Positions 52,932-62,559 of a stretch of 64,000 nucleotides of DNA are shown in pieces. Origin of the DNA: a bacterium 1XD8-76 (GTDB lineage Bacteria > Bacillota > Clostridia > Lachnospirales > Lachnospiraceae). Within the stretch, counting starts at the first letter, position 1, and each line of letters starts with the position of its first letter. The DNA lies in contig RAZE01000009.1 of NCBI GenBank assembly GCA_003611955.1, positions 1 to 64,000 on the forward strand, in the 5' to 3' direction. Both the position numbers and the translations under genes were made by a program. The notes under the pieces were generated by a model. That model saw only the letters and a list, made by a program, of their open reading frames with translations, ran no database searches and was not told where the DNA came from.

Positions 52932-55196
52932 ATGAAAAGAAAATGGATACTGTCACTGCAGCTCATGGTTTTACTCCTTTGTATTACAGGGCTGTTTGGG
53001 AAAGATAAAACATGGAATATGGAGAGCAGCGCGTTTGTGAGCGCGCAGCAGGAGGATGGACGTACGGCCTGGAACAGCGGGAATATATCGCTGCGCTCCG
53101 GGGTTTATAGAGCGCGCCTTTCCTATGTGACGCAGGATGATATGCTGAACGCCTGGAGTGTGGAGGCGGACGGCCTGTCTTTCGACGGGCTCCTGGCGAA
53201 TGCCTGTATGCTGTACAGCGGTCTGACAGAGACGGACATGTATTTCTGGCTGCTGGAGGACACGGATTCTCTGAGGCTCCGGATCGTCTGCGACGAGTCC
53301 AGTGAAGTGACCATACGGAATGCAGCCGTTATGGAGACAAATGCGGGCGCGAGAATGTTCTTTGTAATTTTTCTGACCTGTTTTGTGATTTGGGATATAT
53401 CACTTTACCGAAAGGAAAAAACCGCTGGTAATGATGCCCCGGAGAAGGAGCTGGAGAGGCGCGGCATTTTTTTCGGCATGGCAGTGCTTGTGATAGTATC
53501 TTCCATACCGCTTCTTACCGGCTATGAGATCGCCTCGGCTGATCTGAATGGTCATCTGCAAAGATTGGAAGGGACGAAGGACGCCCTTTTGGCGGGGCAG
53601 TTTCCGGTGCGGATCCATCCGAACTGGCTGCAGGGCTACGGCTATGCCACGGGAGTTTTTTATTGTGATACATTCCTCTATATTCCGGCTTTTCTGCGCA
53701 TTATGGGATTTCCGGTGGGCGCTGCTTATTTGATCTACAAATTTCTGGTGAATGTGGGGACGGTGGTGATCGCCTGTGAGAGTTTTGGCAGAATCTTTAA
53801 AAGCCGGCTGACAGGACTTTTCGCGGCGGCACTGTACACACTGAATATTTACCGGCTGGCAACGATCTATTTGAAAGATCATCTGGGACAATATACGGCT
53901 GTGATGTTCCTGCCGCTGTTTGCGCTGGGCGTCTGGAGACTTTTGGCGGAGGACGGGAAAGGCAGGAACTATAAGAAGATATGGATTTTGCTTGTGCTCA
54001 GTGTGACGGGCATTATTCAAAGTCATGTGTTGACCTGCGAGATGGCGGCGGTGTTCAGCGTGCTGACAGGTATCGTATTTATAAGAAGAGTGTTTCGGAG
54101 GGAGACGCTTCTGGAGATCGGGAAAGCGCTTCTCGGCATAGTTCTGCTGAATCTCTGGTTTATCGTGCCGTTTTTGGATTTCATGACAACGCAGAAACTG
54201 ATCATCACCGGGGAACAGGTATACACCCGGGCGATACAGGGGTATGGCAGTCTTCTGCCGCAGCTGTTCGGTATATTTGCGATACCGGGGGCGGGGGACG
54301 GAGACGTATCTGCCGGTATGCAGGGTGAGATTCCTTTTACGATAGGGGCCGGCCTGCTGATCGGACTGTTTTATTACGGATATCTCTGCCTGACGGGGCG
54401 GATCAGGCAGCAGGAGAAGGGGGCAATGAAGTCTCTGGGGATTTTTGCAGCGGTGTTCTCCGCGCTGGCGCTCTTTATGACGACCGTGTATTTTCCCTGG
54501 GACAGGCTGCAGGGGCTCGGCGGCTTTATGGAGAAAGGAGTCTCGGCACTGCAGTATCCCACCCGGATCTATGTGATCGCCGCGGTCTTTCTTTCGCTGG
54601 TCGGAGGTTATATACTGCTGATCGAGAAGGAGGGCGGCCGCTGGAAAAACCTATGGATTTACGCGGGAACAACGATATCCACGCTCTTTCTTGTGGCGGG
54701 AATGTTTTTCAGCATATTGCTGGCGAATGCGTCTTTCTATAAAATATATGAGGAAAACGCCTTTGGAAATTCCTATCTTTCCGGCAGAGAATATCTGCCC
54801 CTTGGAACAGACGAAGACCTGCTGAAGGCGGGGAGGATAATTCATCCGGAGACAGTGGAGGTGCGGAGTTTTCAAAAAGATCATGGGGGGATCGAGATAG
54901 AGCTTGTGTGTGCGGACGGCGGCGGGGAGGCCTATGTGGAGTTGCCGTTATTGTATTACAGAGGATATCAGGCGAAAGACATGGCGACGGGAGAACGGTA
55001 TGCGGTCACCGACGGGGAGAATCATGTGGTGCGCGTGGAACTTCCGGACGGCTATCGGGGAACGATAGATACATCGTTTGTCAGTCCGTGGTACTGGCGG
55101 GCGGCGGAGGCAGTGACGGCGATGTCCTGGGGCGTATTTTTGATTTACTGTTTCAGGAAAAATGCCCGGAATATTGGTGGCGGAACGGAACGATAA
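52932..55196 (+). CDS. PTPS-related (PF10131-type) membrane protein
   Basis: A 754-residue protein with an N-terminal helix and outer beta-domain (to about 140), about 12 helices, and a C-terminal outer domain (YVELPLLYYRGYQA, GENHVVRVELP). It shares long near-identical stretches with the 17928-20264 product, such as FPVRIHPNWLQG, CD.FLY.PAFLRIMGF, and the late VYFPWDRL. The two are recent duplicates. Function is inferred as YfhO-like outer-face sugar transfer. Confidence 0.75.
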   Translation: MKRKWILSLQLMVLLLCITGLFGKDKTWNMESSAFVSAQQEDGRTAWNSGNISLRSGVYRARLSYVTQDDMLNAWSVEADGLSFDGLLANACMLYSGLTETDMYFWLLEDTDSLRLRIVCDESSEVTIRNAAVMETNAGARMFFVIFLTCFVIWDISLYRKEKTAGNDAPEKELERRGIFFGMAVLVIVSSIPLLTGYEIASADLNGHLQRLEGTKDALLAGQFPVRIHPNWLQGYGYATGVFYCDTFLYIPAFLRIMGFPVGAAYLIYKFLVNVGTVVIACESFGRIFKSRLTGLFAAALYTLNIYRLATIYLKDHLGQYTAVMFLPLFALGVWRLLAEDGKGRNYKKIWILLVLSVTGIIQSHVLTCEMAAVFSVLTGIVFIRRVFRRETLLEIGKALLGIVLLNLWFIVPFLDFMTTQKLIITGEQVYTRAIQGYGSLLPQLFGIFAIPGAGDGDVSAGMQGEIPFTIGAGLLIGLFYYGYLCLTGRIRQQEKGAMKSLGIFAAVFSALALFMTTVYFPWDRLQGLGGFMEKGVSALQYPTRIYVIAAVFLSLVGGYILLIEKEGGRWKNLWIYAGTTISTLFLVAGMFFSILLANASFYKIYEENAFGNSYLSGREYLPLGTDEDLLKAGRIIHPETVEVRSFQKDHGGIEIELVCADGGGEAYVELPLLYYRGYQAKDMATGERYAVTDGENHVVRVELPDGYRGTIDTSFVSPWYWRAAEAVTAMSWGVFLIYCFRKNARNIGGGTER

Positions 55197-55197
55197 G

Positions 55198-57516
55198 ATG
55201 GAACAATGGCTTACAGAGAAAAAAAGAATAGTGTTGGCTGCGTTAGTACTGATTCAGCTGTTTTCGGCATTGTTCTGTTTTAAGGGGATGGCCGGAGAAA
55301 AGGAAATATACGGCGTCGGTGATCGGACGCTGCGGCTGTATGGCGGGGAAAGCCCGGCGGAGGGAGTCTATCATATTGACCAGGATATTGCTTTGCCGGA
55401 TAAAGTGTTCCTCTCTATGGAACTGCCCGATCTGGAAAAAGGAGTATATGAAGTACGGATAGAGTACGATGCGGACAGCGAACAGATAAGCAGAGTATCC
55501 TCCGGACAGGCGGGGTACCGGAAGCTGCGGGAAAATACGGTATCTCTGCGGCCCTCCAATATACAAAAGGAGGTTTCCTACCGTTTTATGCTGCGGGAGA
55601 AGGTGGATGACCTGAAAGCGGAGATTTTGTATACCGGGGAGGGAACGCTCACGGTAACGGATTTCAGGGTCGTGCACACAAGGCAGGAATACGGGATGGG
55701 ACTTTTCTTCCTGCTGCTTTTCTTTTTGCCGGCGGATGTTCTGTTCTATTTTGCGGCTTTCAGAAAAGGTGAGAAGCCGGGAAAAGAGCAGAGGGAAGTA
55801 CTGTTTGGTCTGTCTGTGATTTTTCTGCTCTCCTGCGCTAATTTGCTGACGGATTATTTTCCTCTGGGGGATGATGTGTATTTTCATTTGAACAGAATAG
55901 AGGGCATTGCGAGGGAGTGGGAGTCTGGAAATTTCCCGGCCAGAATGGAATCCTACTGCCTGTATGGTATGGGATACCCGATGTCTGTCATGTACCCGGA
56001 AGTATTTTTGTGGCCGGCCGCATTTTTGCGGCTGATAGGATTTGACCTCTCTTTCTGCATGAAAGCGGATATTGCGCTCATCAATCTGTTGACAACACTG
56101 CTCTCCTGGCTCAGTTTTAAAAATATATTTGGGAGCAGGCGGGTCGGTCTTTTTGGAAGTGCAGTGTACACGCTGTCTGTCTACAGGCTCTACAATGTAT
56201 ATGACAGGATGGCGATCGGAGAATTTATCGCGATGACGTTCCTGCCTGTGATATGCTGGGGGCTGGTGAGAGTGTTTTCAGAGAAGGAAGAGACGGTCAG
56301 AGAGAAAAAGACGGTGTTCCTTCTGGCGTTTGGTTATATGGGAGTACTGTATTCCCATGTGTTGAGCCTGGAGTTTGTGACGGTGTTTACGGTGATACTC
56401 TGTCTGCTGCTCTGGAAACGCTTTTTCCGCAAGAGCACTTTTTTGACCTTCGTAAAGGCGGCGCTTTTGGCGGTGGGGCTCAGCTTATGGTATCTGATCC
56501 CGTTTTTGGACTATTCCCTGCATGGAGATATGAATGTATTTGCCGTGGGAAATCCGATCCAGATTCTTGGGCTCTACCCCGCACAGCTCTTCTGGTTTTT
56601 CCCCTGGAGGGGATGGTCCTCCTACATGTATGTGTCGGGGATGCAGTATGTCAGGGCTTATGGCATGGGGATAGCGCTGGCGGCGGTATTTTTCTGTTTT
56701 ATTTATTTTTGGGCAAAGGGGACAGATGGAAAAAGGCTGCGGGATTTTCCGGAATATCCGGGGATAAGAGCTGCCGCCATAATGGGTGTCCTGGCAATGG
56801 CAATGAGCCTGAATATTTTTCCCTGGGATGCGCTCAGTGAAATTTCCGAGGGATTTAAGAGAGTGATATACAGTATCCAGTTTCCGTACCGTTTTTTGAC
56901 GATGGTGACGATCTCCCTGAGTTTTTTGGGATGCGGTTTATATGCGATGCTCAGGCGGGATGAAAAGGGGAAAAAGGGCAAATGCTTTGCGGTCTCGATA
57001 TTGCTGTTGACGCTATTTGGCAGCAGCTTTTACCTGAATCATGAAATACAGGGGTGCAACTGGTCAAACTTCCAGGAGGCAGCAGCCATGGGATCGGGAA
57101 TGATCGGAAATGGCGAGTATCTTCCGGCGGAAACGGATACCTCTGAGCTGCCTTACACAAGGGCTTCTGCGGGGGCGGGGGTGAGGCTGCAGAATTATGA
57201 GAAGAGAAACGCACATGTGGAGTTCTACTGTGAGAACGAGCGGGATGCCGCGAGCTATGTGGAATGCAATCTCCTGCACTATCCGGGTTATCTGGCAGTC
57301 TGCGAGGAGACAGGGGAGGAGCTGCCGGTGTCGGCGGGAGAGAACAATGTGTTGAGGGTGGAAATACCTCCCGGATATGCAGGGAATATCGCTGTGGATT
57401 TCGTCGGGAAAGGTTACTGGAAGGCCGGAAATGCGGTTTCTCTTATTTTGTGGCTGGGGATGTTATGTTTTTGGCTCTGTGGAAGAAAAAAAGCGGCGTC
57501 TGGAGGAAGAAAGTAA
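55198..57516 (+). CDS. PTPS-related membrane protein, divergent paralogue
   Basis: ATG 55198 lies 2 bases after the previous stop. The 772-residue protein has the same layout (N-terminal outer domain, about 12 helices, C-terminal ECNLLHYPGYLAVCE and GENNVLRVEIP) but a changed core: DDVYFHLNRIEGIAREW and FPARMESYCLYGMGYPMS instead of the HPNWLQG form. It probably has a different acceptor or donor. One of three tandem members. Confidence 0.72.
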   Translation: MEQWLTEKKRIVLAALVLIQLFSALFCFKGMAGEKEIYGVGDRTLRLYGGESPAEGVYHIDQDIALPDKVFLSMELPDLEKGVYEVRIEYDADSEQISRVSSGQAGYRKLRENTVSLRPSNIQKEVSYRFMLREKVDDLKAEILYTGEGTLTVTDFRVVHTRQEYGMGLFFLLLFFLPADVLFYFAAFRKGEKPGKEQREVLFGLSVIFLLSCANLLTDYFPLGDDVYFHLNRIEGIAREWESGNFPARMESYCLYGMGYPMSVMYPEVFLWPAAFLRLIGFDLSFCMKADIALINLLTTLLSWLSFKNIFGSRRVGLFGSAVYTLSVYRLYNVYDRMAIGEFIAMTFLPVICWGLVRVFSEKEETVREKKTVFLLAFGYMGVLYSHVLSLEFVTVFTVILCLLLWKRFFRKSTFLTFVKAALLAVGLSLWYLIPFLDYSLHGDMNVFAVGNPIQILGLYPAQLFWFFPWRGWSSYMYVSGMQYVRAYGMGIALAAVFFCFIYFWAKGTDGKRLRDFPEYPGIRAAAIMGVLAMAMSLNIFPWDALSEISEGFKRVIYSIQFPYRFLTMVTISLSFLGCGLYAMLRRDEKGKKGKCFAVSILLLTLFGSSFYLNHEIQGCNWSNFQEAAAMGSGMIGNGEYLPAETDTSELPYTRASAGAGVRLQNYEKRNAHVEFYCENERDAASYVECNLLHYPGYLAVCEETGEELPVSAGENNVLRVEIPPGYAGNIAVDFVGKGYWKAGNAVSLILWLGMLCFWLCGRKKAASGGRK

Positions 57517-58998
57517 ATGAAAAACAGAAAATGGGATGAGAATAAAACGAATGGGGTGCTGGTGTGTCTGCTGCTTACCTTTTTGGTATCGTTGCCGCTT
57601 TTTACGGATTTTTTGCTGGCCGGCACTGATCTGCCCTATCAGCTTCTGCGGATCGAGGCGTTGAAAGACGGACTGAGAGAGTCGGGGATTTTGCTCTGGG
57701 CAAAACCGAACTGGATCGAGCCGAAGGGGTTTTCCTTCGCGTTCTTTTATGGAGATACTTTTCTGTATATTCCCGCACTTTTCCGGCTGGCCGGTCTCCA
57801 TGTACAGATGAGCTATCGAATTTTTCTGGTGTTGATCAATGCCCTGACGGCTTTCGGCGCCTATGCGGCTTTTCGGAAAATCTTTCTCGACGATGCGACA
57901 GGGCTTTTGGGCAGCGCGCTGTATACCATGTCGATCTACCGGGTGTTTCTTCTATACGCGGAGGCTGAACTGGGAGAGGTGCTGGCGTTAGCCTTTCTCC
58001 CATTCGCGCTGGCGGGAATCTGCATGGTGTTGAGACAGAAGGATAAAGACAGCCGGTATGCCTGGGTGTGGCTTTCTCTGGGGTTATCCGGGATACTGCG
58101 GAGCCATATACTGAGCTTTGCAATAACGGTTTTGTCGGTGTTTGTTCTGTCGGCGATCTATTTTAAAAGGTTGAACAATTCCGCAGTGTGGAGACAGATC
58201 GGGCTGTGCGCCGCCGCGTTTTTACTGTGGAACCTCAACTATCTCTATGGGATATTGCAGTATATCAGGGTCGGAGGTTTCGTGATCAATCCGGTGTCGG
58301 GAGTGCCGATCCAGGAGAGAGGCGTTCAGATCGTTCAGCTTTTTATGGGGTTTTATCAGGCCGGCGGTAATTATGAATTTGGTACCCAGGGAGTGAGCGG
58401 AGCAGCGCCGGTAGGGCTGGGACTGGTCTTTCTTGTGATAATTATGGCATTTTGTTATCTGGTATTTGTCTATGGGGATGCTTTTGAAAAGGAGGAGAAG
58501 AAAAAAGGCTTTGCCGCTCTCGGAATCGGCCTGGCTGCCTGCTTTCTGGGAACGCTTTGCTTTCCCTGGGATTCCATCCTGAAATGGTCGGGACTTATAT
58601 CTTCTCTCGTGTCGATGATACAGAGTCCCTGGCATTTCCTGCAGACGGCACTTCTGGCCTTCACGGTGTCAGGCTGTCTCACGTATCAGATGACAAAGAA
58701 AAAGTATGGCGATTTTTATGGAAAGATCTATGGACTGGGCCTGGCGGGATGCGGCTGTTTCTGCGCCTCCTATCTGGCCGCCAATCTGCTGTTTTATTAT
58801 GACTTTGTCAGGGTTGAGACGGGGGAGGAACTCTGGGTTCCGCTCGCCGGGGAGGGGAAGGAGGTGCCTCTTCCGGTGCTCGCCTCGGGGCTGCAGCTGA
58901 ACGGAGCGGACGGAATATGGTACGCGCTGACGGCGGTGAGCATTTTGGCGTTTGCGGGATGTGTGGTTTTTATCCTGAGAGACAGACAAAAACAGTGA
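57517..58998 (+). CDS. PTPS-related membrane protein, short form
   Basis: A 493-residue protein starting on the base after the previous stop. It lacks the N-terminal outer domain and most of the C-terminal one; the membrane core is complete (GTDLPYQLLRIEALKDG, AKPNWIEPKGFSFAFFYGDTF shortened, CFPWDSIL). It is either a naturally short member or a trimmed duplicate. Third of the tandem set, directly before pseF. Confidence 0.7.
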   Translation: MKNRKWDENKTNGVLVCLLLTFLVSLPLFTDFLLAGTDLPYQLLRIEALKDGLRESGILLWAKPNWIEPKGFSFAFFYGDTFLYIPALFRLAGLHVQMSYRIFLVLINALTAFGAYAAFRKIFLDDATGLLGSALYTMSIYRVFLLYAEAELGEVLALAFLPFALAGICMVLRQKDKDSRYAWVWLSLGLSGILRSHILSFAITVLSVFVLSAIYFKRLNNSAVWRQIGLCAAAFLLWNLNYLYGILQYIRVGGFVINPVSGVPIQERGVQIVQLFMGFYQAGGNYEFGTQGVSGAAPVGLGLVFLVIIMAFCYLVFVYGDAFEKEEKKKGFAALGIGLAACFLGTLCFPWDSILKWSGLISSLVSMIQSPWHFLQTALLAFTVSGCLTYQMTKKKYGDFYGKIYGLGLAGCGCFCASYLAANLLFYYDFVRVETGEELWVPLAGEGKEVPLPVLASGLQLNGADGIWYALTAVSILAFAGCVVFILRDRQKQ

Positions 58999-59014
58999 GG
59001 GAACGGAGAGTACA

Positions 59015-59719
59015 ATGAAAAAAGTGGCGATTATCACCGCGAGGGGCGGCAGCAAGAGAATACCGAGAAAGAATATTAGACCGTTTTTGGGAAAACCGAT
59101 TATGGCGTACTCGATAGAGGCGGCGCTTTCCAGCGGAATCTTTGACGAGGTGATGGTGTCGACGGAGGACGAGGAGATTGCAAAGCTGGCGGAAAAGTAT
59201 GGGGCAAAGGTTCCGTTTTACCGCAGCGAGAAGACATCCGGAGACTTTGCGGGGACAAACGATGTGCTGCTGGAGGTGCTGCAGGAGTATGAGAAGCGGG
59301 GGGAGCTTTTTGATTTTGGCTGCTGTATCTACCCGACAGCGCCCTTTGTGACGGCGGACAAATTGCGGGAGGCGTCGAAAAGGCTTCTCGAGGGAGACGC
59401 GGATACTCTGATCCCGGTGGTGGAGTTTTCCTATCCGCCGAAACGGGCCATGGTGATCAGAGACGGACTGCTGCAGTTTGGAAATGTGAAATATATTGAC
59501 AGCAGATCCCAGGATCTGGAGAAGGAGTATCATGATGTGGGACAGTTCTATTGCTTTAAGACGGAGGCTTTTCGAAAGAACGGAAAGCTGATGCTGGGAA
59601 AGATCCTGCCCTATGTGGTGAGCGAAATGGAAGTGCAGGATATCGACAACGAATCGGACTGGCAGATCGCGGAGATCAAATACCAGGCGATGACAGGAAA
59701 AATCGGGGAGAACGCATGA
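59015..59719 (+). CDS. pseF: pseudaminic acid cytidylyltransferase, PseF
   Basis: A 234-residue CMP-sugar synthetase with ITARGGSKRIPRKNIRPF for CTP binding, STEDEEIA, YPTAPFV and DVGQFYCF, matching PseF (about 230 residues). It activates pseudaminic acid to CMP-Pse for transfer. It overlaps the ATP-grasp gene by 4 bases (ATGA). Legionaminic or sialic CMP synthetases are similar, but PseB, PseC, PseI and PseG in the window favour Pse. Confidence 0.88.
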   Translation: MKKVAIITARGGSKRIPRKNIRPFLGKPIMAYSIEAALSSGIFDEVMVSTEDEEIAKLAEKYGAKVPFYRSEKTSGDFAGTNDVLLEVLQEYEKRGELFDFGCCIYPTAPFVTADKLREASKRLLEGDADTLIPVVEFSYPPKRAMVIRDGLLQFGNVKYIDSRSQDLEKEYHDVGQFYCFKTEAFRKNGKLMLGKILPYVVSEMEVQDIDNESDWQIAEIKYQAMTGKIGENA

Positions 59720-60729
59720 ATTTACTGCTGACATCGATCGGAAAGAGAATAGAGTTGATCGGACATCTGAAAACCAGCTTTCGGGTGATCGGTGTGGACG
59801 CCTCCACGGAGAATCCCGCAAAGTCTTTTGCGGATGCCTTTTATCGGGTGCCGCGGTGCAGGGAGGAGGGCTATGTGGAGGCGCTTCTGGCTGTCTGTGA
59901 AGAGGAGAAGGTTTCTCTGCTGGTGCCCCTCTATGAGCCGGAGTTTGAGATTCTGAACGCCGCGCGGGATAAATTCGAGGAGATCGGCGTAAAGCTGGTC
60001 CTGTCGGGGGAGCCGGTGACGGAGATCTGCAATGACAAGAGAAAAACGGCGGCCTTTTTTAAAAGGTATGATATTCCGGCCCCTGAGACGTTGTCCGACA
60101 GCGAGGTGGAGGCGGTCATAGGGGGAGAGCAGGCAGAGTTTCCTCTGATCGTGAAGCCAGCGGACGGAATGGGGAGCGAAGGAATCTTTTTTGCAGAAAA
60201 CAGGAGGGAGCTGGAGTTTTTTTACGGCTATGTGGAAAATGCCCTGGTGCAGAGATGTGCGCGGGGAAAGGAGTATACCATAGACGTGCTCTGCGACTTT
60301 TATGGCCAGCCGGTGTATATTGTGCCCCGGATCAGGCTGGAAGTGCGCTCCGGCGAAGTGACTAAGAGCAGGGTGGATCTGCAGAGGCGTGTCATGGAGG
60401 GGACGGAGGGGCTGCTGCGCTCCCTGAACAGGGAAGGGCGCGTCTGCGGGCCGATGACCATACAGTGTTTTTGGGAGGAATCGGAGCAGAGACTCCAATT
60501 CATCGAGATCAATCCCAGGTTCGGCGGCGGGGTGCCGCTCGCCTTTGCGGCGGGAGCGGACTATGCAGCGGCGTTGAAACGGATGGGGGAGAGCTTTGCG
60601 GCGGGAGCGGCAGGCGGGAGTCTGAAAGGGGAGGAAAAGCCGGACCTGACGGATTTCAGAGAGCAGGAGATAAAGGAACTGACAATGCTGCGCTACACCC
60701 AGGCAGTGTATGAAGATGGAGAGAGATGA
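59716..60729 (+). CDS. ATP-grasp family protein in the Pse cluster
   Basis: A 337-residue ATP-grasp enzyme (carbamoyl-phosphate-synthase-like): N-terminal LLTSIGKRIELI, CNDKRKTAAFF, PLIVKPADGMGSEGIFF for ATP, and EINPRFGGGVP for metal. Such enzymes join a carboxylate to an amine. Inserted between pseF and pseI with overlapping stops and starts, it may acylate the amino sugar or modify the nonulosonic acid. Substrates are unknown; the role is inference. Confidence 0.82.
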   Translation: MNLLLTSIGKRIELIGHLKTSFRVIGVDASTENPAKSFADAFYRVPRCREEGYVEALLAVCEEEKVSLLVPLYEPEFEILNAARDKFEEIGVKLVLSGEPVTEICNDKRKTAAFFKRYDIPAPETLSDSEVEAVIGGEQAEFPLIVKPADGMGSEGIFFAENRRELEFFYGYVENALVQRCARGKEYTIDVLCDFYGQPVYIVPRIRLEVRSGEVTKSRVDLQRRVMEGTEGLLRSLNREGRVCGPMTIQCFWEESEQRLQFIEINPRFGGGVPLAFAAGADYAAALKRMGESFAAGAAGGSLKGEEKPDLTDFREQEIKELTMLRYTQAVYEDGER

Positions 60730-61445
60730 TGTTGAGAGCAGTGTTGTTTGATCTGGATGATACGTTATATCGGGAGCGGGATTTTGTGGATCAGTCCTTT
60801 CGGAGCGTGGCGAAGGTCATGGCGGGATATTTGTCCGCGAAGAGAAAGCCTGGCTGCGGTCAGGGACTCTCGGGGGAGAGCGAGGAGGAGCTGTTTGGGC
60901 AGATGATAGAACTGATGGAGCAGGAGGGCAGAGGAGAGATATTCAACCGGCTCTGCGAGCGGTATGATGTGGATATTCCGGTGCAGGAGCTGGTAAAAAT
61001 ATACCGCGAGACCAGGCCTGTGCTGAAGCTCTACCCGGACGGGGAGGAACTCCTCAGCTGGCTGGAAGACAGAGAGATCAAAACCGGACTGATCACCGAT
61101 GGAAATGCGGCGGTGCAGAGAAACAAGATAGAGGCGCTGGGACTTGACAGAAGGCTCAATGTGGTGCTTGCCAGCTATGACCTGGGGCTGAGAAAGCCGG
61201 ATAAAGGCGTTTACGTGTACTGCCTGGAGAAGCTGGGGTGCAGACCGGAGGAGGCGGTATATATCGGGGATAATCCGCTGAAAGATTTTATCGGTGCGAG
61301 AAAGCTGGGGATGAAGACCGTGCGGATCATCAGACCGGAGGGACTGCATATGTGGAGAGAGGCGAAAGAGGGTTACGGCGCGGATGTGACGGTGCACTTA
61401 CTGACGGAGCTGAAGGAATGGATCGAAGGAGTGGTGGTGTTGTAA
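60726..61445 (+). CDS. HAD family hydrolase
   Basis: A 239-residue Cof/phosphoglycolate-type HAD: nucleophile motif FDLDDTLYRERDF, ITDGNAAVQRNK, RKPDKGVY and GDNPLKDFIGARKLGM with the last Asp. It overlaps the ATP-grasp gene (ATGA) and shares the TAATG junction with pseI, so it belongs to the Pse operon. It could remove a phosphate from a sugar acid intermediate; substrate unknown. Confidence 0.88.
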   Translation: MMLRAVLFDLDDTLYRERDFVDQSFRSVAKVMAGYLSAKRKPGCGQGLSGESEEELFGQMIELMEQEGRGEIFNRLCERYDVDIPVQELVKIYRETRPVLKLYPDGEELLSWLEDREIKTGLITDGNAAVQRNKIEALGLDRRLNVVLASYDLGLRKPDKGVYVYCLEKLGCRPEEAVYIGDNPLKDFIGARKLGMKTVRIIRPEGLHMWREAKEGYGADVTVHLLTELKEWIEGVVVL

Positions 61446-62536
61446 TGAGAAAAGAGATCGGGATAGCGGGAAGAAAAGTAGGGGCAGGGCATCCGGCTCT
61501 GCTCATCGCGGAGATGTCCGCCAACCATAATATGGATTATGGGAGGGCGGTGGAGATCATTCACCGGGCGAAGGAAGCCGGAGCGGACGCGGTCAAAATA
61601 CAGACCTATACCGCGGATACGATCACGATCGACAGCGATAAGCCTTGGTTTCAGATCACACAGGGAACGCTCTGGGACGGAACCACACTGCATAAGCTCT
61701 ATGAGAAAGCCTACACGCCCTGGGAGTGGCAGCCGAAATTGAAGGAGGAGGCAAAAAAGGCGGGACTGCTCTTCTTCTCCGCGCCGTTCGACCATTCGGC
61801 GGTAGATTTTCTGGAGGAGATGGACGTGCCCTGCTATAAAATAGCGTCCTTTGAACTGAACGATATCCCGATGCTGCGAAAAATAGCGAGGCTTGGGAAA
61901 CCGATCCTGATGGCCACGGGCGTATCTTATGAGAAGGACATTCGCCTGGCGGTGGAGACCTGCAGGGAGGAAGGAAATGATCAGATTATCCTGTTGAAAT
62001 GCACCTCTGCCTATCCGGCGCCCTTCGATGCGGTGAATCTGCGGATGATTCCAGCGATGGCGAGGACCTACGATTGCCCCGTCGGGCTCTCGGATCATAC
62101 GATGGGGCACCAGGCGGCTCTCGGGGCGGCAGCCCTCGGAGCCTGCGTCATTGAAAAACATCTGACCCTTAAGCGAGCGGACGGCGGAGCGGACGCGGCT
62201 TTTTCCATGGAACCGGAGGAGTTTAAGGAAATGTGCGAGGGCGTCCGCATCGTGGAACAGGCGCTGGGCGCAGAGACGTACGAACTGTCGGAAAAACAGA
62301 GGAGAGAGAGGGAGCATTCCCGTTCGCTCTTTGTGACAAAGGACATCAGAGCGGGGGAGTGTTTTACACCGGAGAATATGCGCTCGATCCGTCCCGCTTT
62401 CGGGCTGCACACGAAGTATTTTGAGGAGATACTGGGAAAGAGGGCAGTTCTGGATCTGGAGAAGGGAACCCCCATGCGTTTCGCGTATGTGGAAGGCATG
62501 GAAGAGCGGGAGGATGAGCTGGGACTGGACAATTAG
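61445..62536 (+). CDS. pseI: pseudaminic acid synthase, PseI
   Basis: A 363-residue NeuB-family synthase; ATG 61445 shares a base with the previous stop. AEMSANHNMDYGRAVEI and DAVKIQTYTADTITID mark the barrel, SDHTMGHQAALGA and EKHLTLKRADGGADAAFS the active site, and a C-terminal SAF-type domain follows (SRSLFVTKDIRAGE). It condenses 6-deoxy-AltdiNAc with phosphoenolpyruvate. The ADGGADAAFS loop fits PseI better than sialic acid synthases. Confidence 0.9.
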   Translation: MRKEIGIAGRKVGAGHPALLIAEMSANHNMDYGRAVEIIHRAKEAGADAVKIQTYTADTITIDSDKPWFQITQGTLWDGTTLHKLYEKAYTPWEWQPKLKEEAKKAGLLFFSAPFDHSAVDFLEEMDVPCYKIASFELNDIPMLRKIARLGKPILMATGVSYEKDIRLAVETCREEGNDQIILLKCTSAYPAPFDAVNLRMIPAMARTYDCPVGLSDHTMGHQAALGAAALGACVIEKHLTLKRADGGADAAFSMEPEEFKEMCEGVRIVEQALGAETYELSEKQRREREHSRSLFVTKDIRAGECFTPENMRSIRPAFGLHTKYFEEILGKRAVLDLEKGTPMRFAYVEGMEEREDELGLDN

Positions 62537-62559
62537 AGAGAGTATGCGGGAGAGACGGA

